Below are positions 10,639 through 24,500 of a stretch of DNA of 28,950 bases, one piece after another (within the stretch, counting starts at the first letter, position 1; every line of letters starts with the position of its first letter). The stretch is from Gryganskiella cystojenkinii. Taxonomy: Eukaryota; Mortierellomycota; Mortierellomycetes; Mortierellales; Mortierellaceae. Made by a program: the position numbers and the translations under genes. The DNA lies in the NCBI GenBank assembly GCA_015852425.1, contig JAAAIG010000487.1, positions 1-28,950 of the forward strand. The letters run 5' to 3'. A model generated the notes under the pieces. That model worked only from the letters and a program-made list of their open reading frames with translations, made no database searches and had not been told where the DNA came from.

Positions 10639-13600
10639 ATGAGGTCCTTCTCTTTGATCTTGGCGCTCTCGGTGTCTATTGCGGTGACACGAGCTCTCCC
10701 AACAGGACTGCAGCAAGAAAAAACCACTCTCTCCCCAAAATCTCAATCACAGTCCCAATCTACCTTCAGTGCTGTCCCCGAAACGATCGCAGATGAAGCG
10801 GAAGATTCTTTTGCGGCCTTTGCAGTCCCACCGCCCTCCAGCTTCTTGATCGAACTTGATCAACCGCCAGCTGGCATTGATCGTCATGAACGCCTCCGAC
10901 TCGAAAACAGTGGTGATCTCCCGGGTGTTCAACAGAGTCGACGATCGAGTGTGGTAGCTCAGCACGAGAATTTCCAGTCCTACTTAACAGACAGCTTAAA
11001 GCTCGAGTACTCTGTTCGCCACGAGTTCTTTGATCTAATGAACGGACTCAGTGTCGATTTCGAGGGGATACCTCATAACAAGCTCACGTCGATCTTGGAC
11101 AAGATCCGATCCACACCAGGTGTTGTCAAGGTGTCACCATTGGTATGTCCGCGTGAGAAACAAACCTGTTTAGAACTACTAGAATATGCGCGTATTTTTT
11201 TCATGTCTAACACTTTGCTGGGTTCCTGGTTAGATCACTGTGAACCAACCCACAACAATTTTCCATGGTGCAGAATTCGATGAGGCAGCGGTCAACCCTC
11301 AACTCAGTACCACACATGAGCAGACCGGCGTCCTTGAAGTTCGTGACAACCTCGGGCTGAGAGGCCAAGGCATCAATGTTGGAGTCATCGGTACGGGATA
11401 GTCACAACGCTTGAAAAAACAACCGACAAGAAACCAAACAATGATTGTAGCTGACAGGCAGTATAATTGTTTCCAAAATAGACACTGGCGTTGACTATAC
11501 TCATGAAGCACTTGGATCCTGCTATGGTACAAAACCGTGTCAAAAAAAAAAAAAAAAAAAAAAAATTGATGAAGATTGTCGGAGGTACGCGACAGGTTTT
11601 CCCCACTTAAATCTTCCCATTTCTCTCTCTGTCTCCGTTTTTTTTGCAATAGGTCCGGGTTGCAAGATCGCTTTTGGATACGATTTTGTCGATCTTTCGC
11701 AGACCGTTGCCCCCGGAGGATACGACTGCGTTGGTGTAAGTAAAAACAACCCGATATAATTATATATGGGAGACGATTGTATACGGTCGAGGTCCTTTTC
11801 ATAAGTTACAGTATTAACCAGTATTAACTATGTACCCCGGTACTTCATCCACTCGAACAGCATGGTACTCACGTGGCCGGCATCATCGCTGGAAGCAGTA
11901 ACAAGACCAATTTTTACGGCGTCGCGCCACAGGGTAATCATGAAAGTGTTTTGGCCGCGTTCTCGTTTTAACTATTTTTGATATTTTGATCAAAGACTGA
12001 ACTGCGAGTCTCTTCTTTTTTTTTCTATGTGATACTCTCAGCGACCATCGGAGCTTATAGAGTGTTCCCTTGCAGTGGTACCTCCAAAGATGATGTGATC
12101 ATGGCAGCTCTCGAGCGTGCATACACAGATGGCATGGATATCGTCAACTTGTCCCTTGGAGGTGGTTCAGCCTGGGCAAATACACCGCTTGCTAGAGTCG
12201 CTGGTGCACTGACCAATCTCGGAGTCGTTGTTGTTGCGGCCATCGGAAACGATGGAGAACATGGCCTGGGAGAGGTCTCGTCCCCATCCGTCCACCGTGA
12301 TACAATCTCTGTGGCTAGCTTTGAGGGGGTAGGTTATATGTCCAACTACTTTCAAGTCGAGGGTGTTGATGATTCAAGAATCGGTAAGGAATATCAGACG
12401 AAAAGACAAGACATGTTGAATGGATAGACTGTTTGACGTAACTGATGATTTTCATTATTTTGATTATTTTGTTTCTAAATACTCTCCACGTAGATTATTC
12501 GGATACTCTACCAAAGGACATTTCCGAGAAAGTACTGGATCTGGTCATTCCCTCACATGACGAGGAGGGATGCACTTCTTACCCAGAATCGATCGTGGGC
12601 TCGGTTGCTTTTTTGAGACGCGGTTCATGTACCTTCGTGATCAAGGTATTTTTCTTTCTCTTCCACTCGAACATCACATAAATTTTGAGGTCTTGCAATC
12701 TTACCTGCGCTCCATCCTTCCTTTTTTGCTTCATTTCTTTTTGGCTATAGGTCAAGATGGCACAAGAAGCTGGCGCGATCGGATGCATCTTTTACAACAA
12801 TGTCAAAGGTGCTCTGCACCCGAAGATTGATGAGCCAGGCATAAACATTTTTGGTCACGGTATCTCTCAAGCTCAGGGCCAGATTCTCCTAGATCAGTTC
12901 AAGAACGCTAATAGCACAGCGATCAAGATTGTCTACAAAGCACAAAAGGGCATATTTAAGAATGAGTTGGCTGGACAGATCTCATCATTCTCCAGTTGGG
13001 GTCTCGGTCCCGAGCTCGAATTAAAACCCGATCTTGGCGCTCCGGGTGGTTTCATCTACAGCACTGTGCCAGTAAGTCATATTGGTCGACGAGAAATACT
13101 ACCTTTGAAAGGAGAGGAGGGTACATCCGATGAGGAGCTGATCAACGGTATCTAATTTTTCTATAGGTCGCCAAGGGATCTTACTCGACCCTGTCTGGAA
13201 CATCGATGGCTACTCCTTATGTTGCCGGTACTGCAGCTTTGCTCCTTGAGGCACATCCGCTGATGGATCGCAAAGACGTCCTCGGTCAACTTCAGATGTA
13301 CGCAAAGCCAGGTCTGTACCAAAAGACGCCAATACTCGATACGGTCGCAAGACAAGGAGCAGGCTTGGTCAACATCATGGATGCAGTTCAAGGAAAGGCG
13401 ATAGTGCATCCCACTCATATTGCCCTCAATGACACCGAGCACTTGGCAGCGAACCAGACCTTGACTCTTACTAACAAATACCCGACCACGGAAGAGTTTA
13501 AACTGGTTCATATTCCGGCCATGTCCATTCTTGGATACACACCTACGGGACAACCCACAGAGAATATTTCGTATAGTGAGAATGCTGCAGAGCTCGTGTT

Positions 13601-14240
13601 CGGGGTTACTACAATCCGTTTAGAACCCAATCAGACATTGAACTTTACCTTCACTGTGAACGCGCCCAAGAACCTCAGCGCTGAGGCTCATTGGATTTAT
13701 AGTGGGTTCGTTAGGATGGAGCCGACTTTGGACACGACCCGACCAGCGGTTCAGGTTCCCTATGCAGGAATGCATGGATCGTACAGCACAGTTGACATTC
13801 TCGATCTCCAAGACGGGTTCCCTCTCATCCTTGGACCCTCAGCCGACGGTCGACTGACACCAATCTTGAGCCGAGAGGGTGATTCCCCACGTCTGTACTC
13901 GATGCGGGGTCGGAATATTGTCACGGTCCTGTGCAAGATCTCGAACCCGCTGAGGAGTCTCAAGGTCTGGGTCTTGAACACGGACACGAAACAAGTCATG
14001 GGTTTGGTCCCGATCGATGGCGAGTATATTGGCAGGACTGATCCTATGAGATCAAAGTACTTTGCGATCCCTTGGTTAGGACGGGTGATCACATTGGATG
14101 GCGATGTCATGACGGTACCAGATGGATCTTATGCGTTGGTGCTGGTGGCACCAAAGCCATTCTCGACGGTTCATGGACTGAGTGGTGGTCCCCACGAGAG
14201 CTGGGTGTCACCGACTTTTAAAATTCAGCGTGTTGTCTAG
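10639..14240 (+). CDS. Secreted subtilisin-like serine protease (S8) with I9 propeptide and PA domain, 9 exons, 916 aa
   Basis: Exons: 10639-11142, 11234-11390, 11482-11526, 11653-11735, 11861-11933, 12042-12383, 12494-12645, 12751-13071 and 13167-14240; GT-AG throughout and closing at 2751 nt. The start is an ATG followed by a hydrophobic signal peptide (MRSFSLILALSVSIAVTRA, cleavage about residue 19). Residues about 60-168 resemble an I9 inhibitor propeptide. The catalytic triad is D221 (DTGVDYTHEAL), H264 (HGTHVAGI) and S572 (GTSMATPYVAG), with oxyanion N357 (AIGND). A PA-type insert spans about 403-520 (FLRRGSCTFVIKVKMAQEAG), as in Vpr/PR1C-like subtilases. The C-terminal 270 residues are an Fn3-like region with several N-glycosylation sequons (NQT, NIS, NFT, NLS). 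It should be secreted or vacuolar, autoprocessed, and active on protein substrates. The catalytic Asp sits on a 45-nt micro-exon, and the following intron contains a 24-A run. It is divergent from the beta-mannosidase, which would fit co-regulated nutrient scavenging, but this is inference. Confidence 0.94.
11542..11565 (+). repeat. Poly(A) run of 24 in a protease intron
   Basis: An uninterrupted run of 24 A residues starts 15 nt after the 5' splice site of the intron at 11527-11652. It is a likely site of length polymorphism or assembly error. It does not affect the coding frame in the present model. Confidence 0.9.
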
Positions 14241-15575
14241 TTGCTTCTTTTTTTTCTTCTTTTTTCATGTTTCTGTGGGCAGTGAAGTCACATGACCAAT
14301 TGGGACATAAAGTCCCTCCCTCGCCCTCCTCTTTCGACCCTTTCCACGGGCAACTTCTTTGCATAAAGCCCATGTGGCATCTGCACAGCAATAACATACC
14401 AGAAAAAAATATTGTTCTTGAGACTTTTTGTCTGTCATATCATTCGCGTATCGGTCTTGAACTCAACATCTCCTCAGGGGTTTTGAACCCCGTCTCGATC
14501 AAATCGATCGGACTGAAGGGAGTGAAAAGGACATAAGCTTTCCTAAGGAGCACATCAAGGAACCATGTCTGTTATCAGCCTCGTTGTTTGAGCAAGGTTG
14601 TTTGTCTACGGGGGCAAAGGCAAAGTCGCTTTGGTGAGCTCAGGATGTCTAGAACGAAGGGAAGGAGTCGAAGGGAAGGAGTCGAAAAAAATAAATCTGA
14701 AAAGTACCCTGGAAGTAATCCTAGGTGGTGGCTTAGGGCTGATCTATATTCCCTAGCATCGGCATTCTAAAACCATTGACGTCCACTTTAGCCATCTCTT
14801 TCTCCTTCATCCCGTCGTCCATTCTGCCTTCTCATCCTTTTTGACATTCTTTCTCTTTCTGTCTCTCTCTTTCTATCCCACTCCCTCTCCCCACTCTCTC
14901 GCTACACCCCACATCAATTCTTTATTTTTGTGACCTTGCCCTCCTAGCTCGATCCTCTAATTCCGACATCTGCTGTAGGCCAACAGGTGCGTTTGTTTGC
15001 TTGGCATCTCCACCTCCACAACAGTCCTCAGTCCCTTCGTAGTAGTCCATATCGGACAACCTGACCCACCCCATCATAGCCACGCTCTTTGGACCTGAAG
15101 ATTGTTTTTTGATATCCTCCCCATCAATTTGACCCCTCTAACCTTGGAGCATTTTGGGACCGCGCCTTGAATTGCATCAGACCGTTCGAATGCAGTGGTG
15201 CCCTTTCCAGCTTGTTATTCACTGGCCCCCCACCCCCCTTGATTCCTCCGCTTCGTCAGCAGTCGATTCTTTTTTTTTCTTGTTTTTTTCTTGACAACCC
15301 CACGAACGACGGCATCTCACCCACATCATTTGGTCCTATATACTCATTCATTCTAGACTCGATTATTGTCCAGAGAGAGTGGTCTCTTGATTCGACAACT
15401 GAGCACAAGCAGGGAGATCTTGAATACTCATCCACATCACCACCACCTGGCTGTACAATCTCTGTTCTTAAACGGAACCAGGACTCTCACTCGACTCTTC
15501 CCAAGCACCCAGAAACAACAAACGCATCGAGAGAAAGGCACGGTTCAAGTAGCGCATGCCTGAGTGTCATCCAGA
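14241..15575. other. Intergenic region, no gene seen; CT-rich promoter near its 3' part
   Basis: This 1.3-kb stretch lies between the protease stop and the start of the large ARM/ConA gene. The first part probably includes the protease 3' UTR. A small perfect inverted repeat (GGGGTT TTG AACCCC, about 14476-14490) is present but is not part of a tRNA fold. A long pyrimidine-rich segment (about 14790-14960 and 15240-15300) looks like a fungal promoter/5' UTR. Open frames here are low-complexity with no recognisable domain. The tandem AAGGGAAGGAGTCG-like element at about 14658-14685 is a short local duplication. Confidence 0.55.
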
Positions 15576-18500
15576 ATGAAGAGCGTCCGCCAGAAATGGG
15601 CCTCCCACAAGACTTATCGCAAGATTCAAAGGACATGGCAGGATTACATCAATGCTGTCGAGCGAAGGCAAGTTCCAGGACATTAGGATTTGGGCTTTGA
15701 GATGACAGGAACAACGGCTGCAGGGACGGACCTCTTCCTCAGCTTTGGAGGCTCGACTCTTCTATCTTTTCAAAATAACGCGCTCTCGTTGTCCCTTTGC
15801 TCCCTTACTTTCTCGCGAGAGCCGACTGTTTTCTTTTTTGACATGATCTTTTTCGAGAGCACCAACCAAAGCAGACTTGACAGGAACGAGGACAGACACA
15901 GTACTGCAAGGAGCGAAACCCACTGTACGATCGTCTTGGAAAAAAACCCTCCAGGGACACAAGAGTTGATTCTCTAACAAGTGTTCTTCATCCTTTTTTT
16001 TTTGTCACAGTGTCGAGGTTGACATAATTGCGCAAAAGTTGACAGTGTTCTTGGAAACGTTCGATGAGGCTTACCACGAGATGATACCACAAGCAGAACT
16101 GGAACAGACACCATTATCAGTGGAAAAACTTTATGGCGACTGTTCCGAGGTCATGGTGACCCTGTTCAACGATTTCGAAAGGTACAAACAGCCCTTCCTT
16201 TTTTTGCACAACATGACCACTATGGTGGGACTAAAACCTTGTTATTTTTTCGTGAGTGTTGACAAACTCGGACATTTTGTTGTTTGTGCTCGAAATAGAG
16301 AGACTCTGCTCAAGAAATCGAATCGATCAAAGTGTCTGCAGGAACCGTTGAACAAATCATTGGCATTGATCAATCTGATCCTGAAGGTAAAGCAGNNNNN
16401 NNNNNTGCTACTAGAATGTCCATTTGAAGAGTTCAATGATGACTCATTATCGCTTTCCCTTTCTTTGGACACTGACCTCCGCACAGGAAGAAAAATATAG
16501 ACGCCAAGCGGCGGAGGCGCGGGAATTCATTTCGAGACTTTTGGCCCTCCTCGAAAGACCAGGACAGTCCGACACAAAGATATTACTTCTGCGTATCGTA
16601 GCGACAATAGGAGAGAGTGACAGGAATAAGATCGAAATCGGTAATTTATGATGATCCTGAGCTTCAACCTGAACAGCAAAAAAGACGTGCTCTTTGATGT
16701 ATTGTTCTAACATTTAACCGCGTGTTGGTCAACTATAATAGCTAAATTGGAGGGCTACAAGAAAATACTTCGACTTTTAATCGCGGATGACCCTGCGCTC
16801 ACACAGGAAGTGGTCCGGACAGTAAATCATCTTCTGGAATTCAAGGACGACCACCCAGATATTGCGGACCTGGCCTTAGTCGCACCTGGACTCAAAACAT
16901 CAGCATCCAGCCCCTCAATATCATCCAGCAAACAAGGCACGGTCCTTGGATTCAATCCGAAATCACTGCTTTCTCGTTCCTCAGTCCAGCTGTCTCGACC
17001 ACAATCTCAAAATTCAGCATTACCACCGCGACCGAAATCGCTTTTGATGGACCGCCACTTGTCTCGAGGACCATCGCCTTTCGACTCACCTCGTTCTCAA
17101 AGCAGCGGGTCATCACTAAAGAACATGACCAATATCGGCAGAGTCTCGCAAGCTATCAGCGAGGTTAGAGGGATGTTTGTACAGGAGCTCGGACGGATAT
17201 TCCCTCAACTGAAAGATCAGGATGGTCTCGGTATCTTAGGCATGGGCAGCGATGAGACTGGCCATACAAACGCAGAGAAGAATTATATACCCAACGTGGA
17301 GCAAATCCAGTTCACGATCGCCTACTACTCGCAGCTCATTGGTCAAGACGGAGAAACGGTAGACCGGCCCGACTCCCCCTCTTCAGCGCAGACCCCTGAC
17401 CCAGCAGACCTCTCAGGGACCACAGATGCAAAATCAGCAGCTTCCACGATAACTAGCGAACCGACAAAGCCTATTCCAATAGGAAAGAAGCCCATGGAAC
17501 GGAGAGTTTCTTTGAAGAAGATGGTGTCGTCTCCAGATCTCCACAAGCCTACAAAATTCATGCTGGAAGCCCGAAGGAACTCTGAAGATAGACTCTCGTC
17601 TGAGCTGTCTCAGGCGACGCTAGGAGCTGCAGTTGAACTGGCACAGGAAGAAGAATACCTTCGAAAGAGTCAACCAGATAATGTCCTCAAGGTAAATTGC
17701 ATTTGCCACTATTCTTGACTTTTGTCGCTGACAGAGCTAAATTCTCAGTAATAATTGCAAACTAATCATATTCTCTCCTTAACAATAGGAATTTATGAGA
17801 TCTCAAGGCGCTTTGCGGTCACTCATGTCTATTCTGAGCGATGGAGCGCCGCCCCCTTACAACTTGCAGGGATCGAAAAAGACGACAAAGCATGCGCTTA
17901 CCGCAGGTACCCGGTTGGCGACGAAAATCGACATCATGGAGACGATCTGCAAAGTTCTTTTCCAAAACTCTTCAAATCAATCAGAGTTCAATTCCATGGA
18001 CGGCTATTCAGTGCTACTCCAAGTCTTTGACGAGATTGTGGTGCCCGCTGGAAGTACTCGGCAGCTGGATTCCGACTCGTTGTCACAGTCACATGGTTCC
18101 GCGGGTTCGGATCAAATGGCTGTAAACACATCTGGCGATATTGCTCAAAGGGATCTTGGCGAACATGAGACCCCAATAGCATCTGCCGGTAGTTTGGCAT
18201 TTAATAAGCGGTCACTTTTGTTGGGGTCGTTGCTGGCAGTGTTCTTCGACTTGACGCTCGATGGATCCACTCGGGACATGGTGCAGAACATGGACGCCTT
18301 CCATTTTCTTTTTCGATTGCTCTTGGAGTCAAAACAGTTGGATATTCGCCAACATGCTCTATACGCTATTCAGGATTTAGTCTCCCTGAACGCGCTCAAT
18401 GCCGTAGCGGCTTGGAGGAGTGGGCAAGTCGATTTGGTAATCGGAAAGCTTCGGGATTGCCTGACCGTGCGACCTCGTGTAGGCTCTCTCTTCGACGCTC

Positions 18501-21500
18501 AATGGGAACTTGGACGTCAACTTGGTTTGGATCTGCAAGCAAACACGCATCATGTGCACTTCGCAAACATGACCTACTTTGGCGACTTTGTAGTGTCAGA
18601 AGACACAGCCGTGTTGGCCGACATGGTCGAGCATAGCTCTCCAGTCTACCAATATGTCGTTGGTCTCACTCGCCTGCTGGAGTACATCGCTGTTATGCTC
18701 GTTCAAGATAACGCCTATATTCTCTATGTAAGTTCGTTGACTTATCGCAGTTGGACGAAATGATCCAGTACAAAATCATTCGCTAATGCTGCTCTGAACG
18801 TTTTTAACGATTTTAGGAACTCTCCCGACTGCTGATGGAGATCGAGTTTCCAGACGATAGCTCCATCGTGATCAATATCGTCCTCAGGAGTGTCGGTCGA
18901 ATCATCTCGGATATGGTTGCGCGAGGCGTGCCCGTGGAGGAAAAATTCGCCAGTATCTACCTTCAAATGGTGAGGCGTATGTTAGACAGCAGGAGTAAAA
19001 GTCAGTGGATCGCTAAAGCCGCAGATGATGAGCAAGAACAGGAACTTCGAGACTGCGTACATACTGAGCAAAGACTCTTAACACTGCATATCCTGGGTCT
19101 GGTCCTGAAAGGCATGGGTAGCAATGCTGGACATGTCTTTGAGCTTCTTCAAGGATTCGAGACCCTCACCAGTACTATTTTGCTGGAGCAGAGAGCTTGC
19201 CACCATGCCAGCCATCGCTCTTCAGAAGTCCCTGCGACATATGCGGCTTCATTAGCGGACGTGAACCTTTGTCAGGATTGCTTTCGATCGGATATCGTCA
19301 TCTCGGATCTTGCTCTGTGGCTCTTTCGAGAACTGGCTCTGCAGGATCAGAGCTGCGATTCCGCGGTCATGCACGTTATGGGAATGCTAAAGTCAACATT
19401 GTCCGGTATCGAAGACCTCAAGCGGCAGAGTGAGAATGCTCAGATGGTCAGCAGGTATAGCCAGACTTTTCTGCATGTGCAGCCAGAATTGCAGCAGGAC
19501 CAAGCCCACGCCTTACTCGCTTATCTGTACACCAAAATTTGCGGGACTCTATCACTCATCTTTCGTAAGAGTAGCGAGTCTAAGATCGCCTTTGGAGAAG
19601 CATGCGGCATGCAGATCCTGTTAAGTGTCCTCAGTGTAAGCAGTCTTTTACTTGTTGCTGTACTCTCCGTATTTATTACGTTGCTGGCGACTACATGTAC
19701 TTACTGGCTTTTCATGGATTTTGTGACAAATAGAGCTCACAACACCCGGATATTGCCACCGCAGCGTTGATTGCCATCGGCGATTTCTTTGCTGGTTATG
19801 AAGGGACAAACGCTCTTTTAGGCGACAGCTTTGGTTACGATGGTTTCCTGGAGATTGTCCTCGACTCTTGCAGGCCCTTGGACAAGTATGTTTGACCGTG
19901 ATTATGTGAAGTACTGAATTTATGCTGGAAGCCTGATACTAATATATCATCGTTTTCTTTCTACAGAATGTCTTGCGAGATTGTTTTGGAGGTTGCGACT
20001 GTTGGAAATGTGATGTCAACCAAGACGAGACCTCACGTGGAGTCGGACAGCTCAATTTATTGTACAGAGATTTGGCCGTATGTTGCAGGGCTATCCGACA
20101 TTCAGCCTCTCTTCCATGCAGCTCTGCCGTTCACAAGTCCGCGAAAGATTGGAGAGCGCAATTCGTTTAGGGTTGCAGGATCTCCTTCGAATCTGCGATC
20201 AGAGCGATTGGGAGGGTCTCCCGCATTTCAGACGAACGGACGAGGAACCCCATCTCGTCCAAGCAGTGTATACCTGGAGGAAGTGATTGAAAACCCTAGT
20301 CCATTCCTGCAAGGATCTTCTACGCCAGTACTCTCGGGTAGTCTCCCATCATTTGCGGCAGTCGCCAGTAACGCCGGCGTGGCTCCTAATCCTCCAAGCC
20401 GTTACAGCATTTTCGGACTAGCCCCGTGGTCCACTGCCATGTCACCCACGATCGCTATTTCACCTGCGTTGGATCGGGCAGATAGTGCGTCGTCGATCCC
20501 GAAGTTCGTGGATCCCTCTGATCCCGCTGGTTCGGGTTCGTCTCGTAGGAGCAGCTTGAATTTGCAGCGTAGCGGTGCCTCCACACCGGCGCCACAGATT
20601 ATTGAACATCAACCAACAGATCATATACCGGCTCCTTTCAGCAAGCCATTGCAGACACCTAAGGAGAAGGGCGTGGTCAACCGTCAACGAAGTAATTCAA
20701 GAAATCTCGGTGGTTTCGGACTGAACACTACTAACCTTGGATTTCAGTCTGTGGTTCCATCTGAGCGGATCGCCTTCAAGCAGTTAGCCGGTATCGTCTT
20801 TCGTGATGCCGATGCTGCCAGGATGACTTTGCGACTTCTTGGAAGGATCATCGAGTGCAATAATCCCAAGCTGGCGACCGACTATTTTAACCTGCTCATG
20901 TTGCTGATGGAGGTCACGCCCAGGAACAAGGAACTTCTTGGTCGAAATAACGGTCTTCGGTACATGCTCCAAATCCTTTTCAGACGAGGTCGTCAGCAGG
21001 AGGGACCCGGTGTGAACGCTGCAGGATACCCATACCTTCCCAGAGCTGCAGACCCACCATACGTGGACCTTGTACCGGCTATAGGCGCTTACGACATCTC
21101 GGTGGAGGACGTTCGGTTACTGTTTGATGCCGTGTATGATCCTCTGAGCATGTTTTATCTGCTTACTTCCGTGCCGAACCAGTCAACACCGTCCGGCATC
21201 AAAGACGCTTTAGGACCTTTGCCTGAGCTCCCAGCAAAATTTGACAAGGAGGGCGGCTCGAGACGGAACTCTGCAGGACGCCCTCGGTCAGAATCTGCGG
21301 GAGCTTTTACGCATTACTCTAGCAAGCGTGCTGCCGCTCAACGTTACCAGGGGTCTGGGCCTGGATCTTATGGAGGCGGTCTCCAGTTTAATCCCATGTT
21401 TATCGGAGAGATGGAGCAACAGATGATGTACGCGATCGAAAAGATTTCGGAGCGAGTCGACCCGCCAGCATACTTCAACTTTAATGGCATCGACGCAGGA

Positions 21501-24500
21501 CTGACCACGCAGCCAGGGATTGTTGAGAAGGCTGTTTCAGCCAAAGGTGGCTACACAGTCAGCGTGTGGGTCAAGGTGACCGCCTTTTTGGAGAAGGAGA
21601 CTGGATTGTTCTGTTACGAGGAGGAAAATGGCAACCGTACCATCTTTGAGTTGTATTTCAAGTCGTTGGATCAGTCCAACCGATATTGTCTCTGTGTTCG
21701 AACCCAGCATTACCCTTCGCCCCCAGAAGATTTTGTCTTTGATCGGTTCGACTTTGCAGAGACCGGCATCTGGCACCATATCGTATTTGTTCATCATAAA
21801 ACGATGAAACTCATGGTCGATGGTTGCGTCATTCAGTCGTACGGAACATTCAACCCGCGTCGCCAAGAAAAGGAAAGCGCCATGATCGGTGTTTTGGGCA
21901 GAAAAGGTCGCAACAGCATGTCGGCCTTTAGTAATCACTCTCAAGTTCTGGAAAAGAATAAGAGATACTCGACTGTGTCGGTATCGAGCTCCTCAAGGCT
22001 CCAACAAGAGTTTTCTGATGATCAGATATCGGACCCTGCACCAAGGAGCGAAGTCTCCGCCAACAATCGTAGGCCTGTTCCCAGTCCACCCTTGCAGGAG
22101 CAGTCCCTAGGATACTTTTGCGGGCAAGCAGGCAAGGTTCACTTTTTGCAAGGAGAGTGGGATCAGGTCACGGCCGAAAAGGTCTACAACTTGGGACCTG
22201 CTTCAACGGAATCGTGGAAGTCCTACGATATCAAGAGTCCGGTGATCGCCATATTGGACCCCGAGGACTTTTTGGGCGACATGGACAAGACTGGGATGTT
22301 GTCGTCGGAGGTGACTCGATCAGCATCAACGAGCGAGTCCCAGAAGCACGGCATTCTTCAGGGCGGATGCACGATCCATAAGACCAAGGCCATGCGCAGC
22401 CTGATTGGCGAGGTAGGCGGTATCCAGCTCTGCTTCCGGTTCCTTGAGATGATTCCATCGCATTTACAGCTTGTTGGTCTTCGCGTTATATCGAACTTGC
22501 TCTACAAGTCTCCAGAAAACATTGCCAAGTTCCAAAACGAGCTCGATGGATACGAGATTATGTACGACCTGTTGCTGAGTACCGCGTCGGAGCTGTCAAT
22601 CAGTCATTTCGGGGTTCTCTTTGATATTGCGATCAACGGAATGGTCAAGGACGAGCATTTGATTCTCTCCAACATGCCCTGCGTCCAGCTGATCTTGCGC
22701 CTGTTACCTCACACCGCGGACGTTGTCCAGAGTTACATCCTTCGTACATTGGTGGACCTGATTGTCGAGTCCTCTGAGAATATGAGACTCTGGAGAGGGT
22801 CGTTCGGTATGACCACGTTGTTTGAGCTTTTCAAGACCCTTCCCGCGCATCTTCGACCATTCCTCATGTGGACCTTGGAATCGATGATGACAGATGGAAT
22901 GACGGTTCAAGAACTTGGATTACTCATCGGGTTTATTGGCCATGAAGAGCCTGATTTGTTTGAGTTGCGCCGAGATATCATCGAGATGCTGTTCAAGCGC
23001 ATGACCACAGATCATGTACTAGTCGACCTGCTTGGTTCCGGACTGGAAGGTGTTACGGTTATGATTGGTTTGCTGGACGCGCCCAACGAGCATTTCAGGA
23101 TCTTGATTCTCAAGATGATAGGAATTTTGCTCAACGACAACACTAAGTCCGGCAAGGCTGCCCTCGACAAGCCCAATATCGGTATCGGCCTTATTCGATC
23201 CACGTTGGAAAAGTACCCGTTATCGATGGATGTGATCCAAGTTCTCTTGGGTCTTGCCCAGAATAGCTACCGCTGTGACCCAAACTTCCGATTGAACGAG
23301 AGTAGGCCCTCCCTGTCTCGAAAATCTTCTGAAAAATCGGTTATTCAACAACAACAGTCGCTTCTCAGCATGACTCCAGCTCCCAAGGACTCGCCTCTCA
23401 CGACACCATCAACACCGGACAACAACAGCAAGATGCGTTCTTCCACGATTGAATCGATGATTGAATCGGGGTCTCAAGGATCAGAGTCGTATCTGGAAGA
23501 GTCGGTGTCGCCGTCCTCGAGTCAAAATCAGGACACAGTTGACCCGACCTTGTCAGGGCCACCTGCGCCTAGGAAGCACGTCCACTCGAATAATGCAAAT
23601 GCTCCGTTTATCAAGATGAGCACTTTGCCGACCGACGCCGTCATCATTCATAGTGCGCCTTCAGCAACGCCGCCCGCGAACCCAACATCGTCAACCTCTC
23701 AAGTATCCAGTGGTGGTGCGAAGATTACGGATGAACTTACGTATGCTAGTATGATCCGCCTGATCTTGGAATTGACTGGATCCTTACCTCACACAGACCT
23801 GGTAACCCACACACTGACGGATCTGAAGAGACTCATGACGGCAGAGAATATGCGGATTCTCTGGGAAGCCGGATGGGTCAACTGGATTGGATCGTTTATG
23901 CTGGACAAGAGCCACGTCCGTGTCACGTCCGCTGCAGAGAACTTGAGTTACAACCGCGCAATGGGCGTCCTAGATGGAATGATGCAAAAGATGATGATCT
24001 TTGATCTCTCGCGCAAGGGGTCCTTTACAGCTCGCAACAAAGGATCATTGGTCAGTCGGGATGAGGATGTTGGTGTCCAACTGCGACTAACTGAAGCAGC
24101 GCTGGCCTGGTTTGACAAGAACCCGAACCTGGATACGGATGCTGCGAACGTGATCTGTAAGGGTCTGGTGATCCTCTTCCGCAGACTGGAGGAACTCTCG
24201 CGCAAGTTTGAAGAGAAGCAGCGGCAGGCGGAGAAGGCACGTCAGGAAGCCATGGATCGTGACAAGGCCCTGCAAGCTCAGTTGCGAGCCCAGGAATTGG
24301 AACGGGAGCGTCTTGCCTTGGAAGCAGTTTCATCTGCACTGAGTGGAGTCCTCGACAGTATGGGAGGGGACTCTGGTCAGAGTGACGAGTCGGATTCCAA
24401 GTCGGTGCTCCTGAAAGCCGATGAAGGTGATACAGATGCTGAAGAGATCTCGATGATGGATCGGTCTCATGTAGGAGGAACCTCAATTTCGCTTTCAGGA

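Noticed and set aside
14470..14500. GGGGTT-TTG-AACCCC inverted repeat as a tRNA T-arm
   Set aside because: The loop lacks the TTCRA sequence and no acceptor, D or anticodon arms can be drawn around it.
15167..15700. 177-codon open frame upstream of the giant gene
   Set aside because: It covers a CT-rich leader and overlaps the true first exon in another frame; composition is not protein-like.
722..16010. Two introns of identical length (343 nt) at 722-1064 and 15668-16010 as related elements
   Set aside because: The two sequences share no visible similarity beyond splice-site consensus, so equal length is taken as chance.
16291..16300. Alternative acceptor two bases downstream for exon 3 of the giant gene
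   Set aside because: It gives an open frame but exits in phase 1, which does not match the phase-0 entry of the next exon; the upstream TAG acceptor matches.
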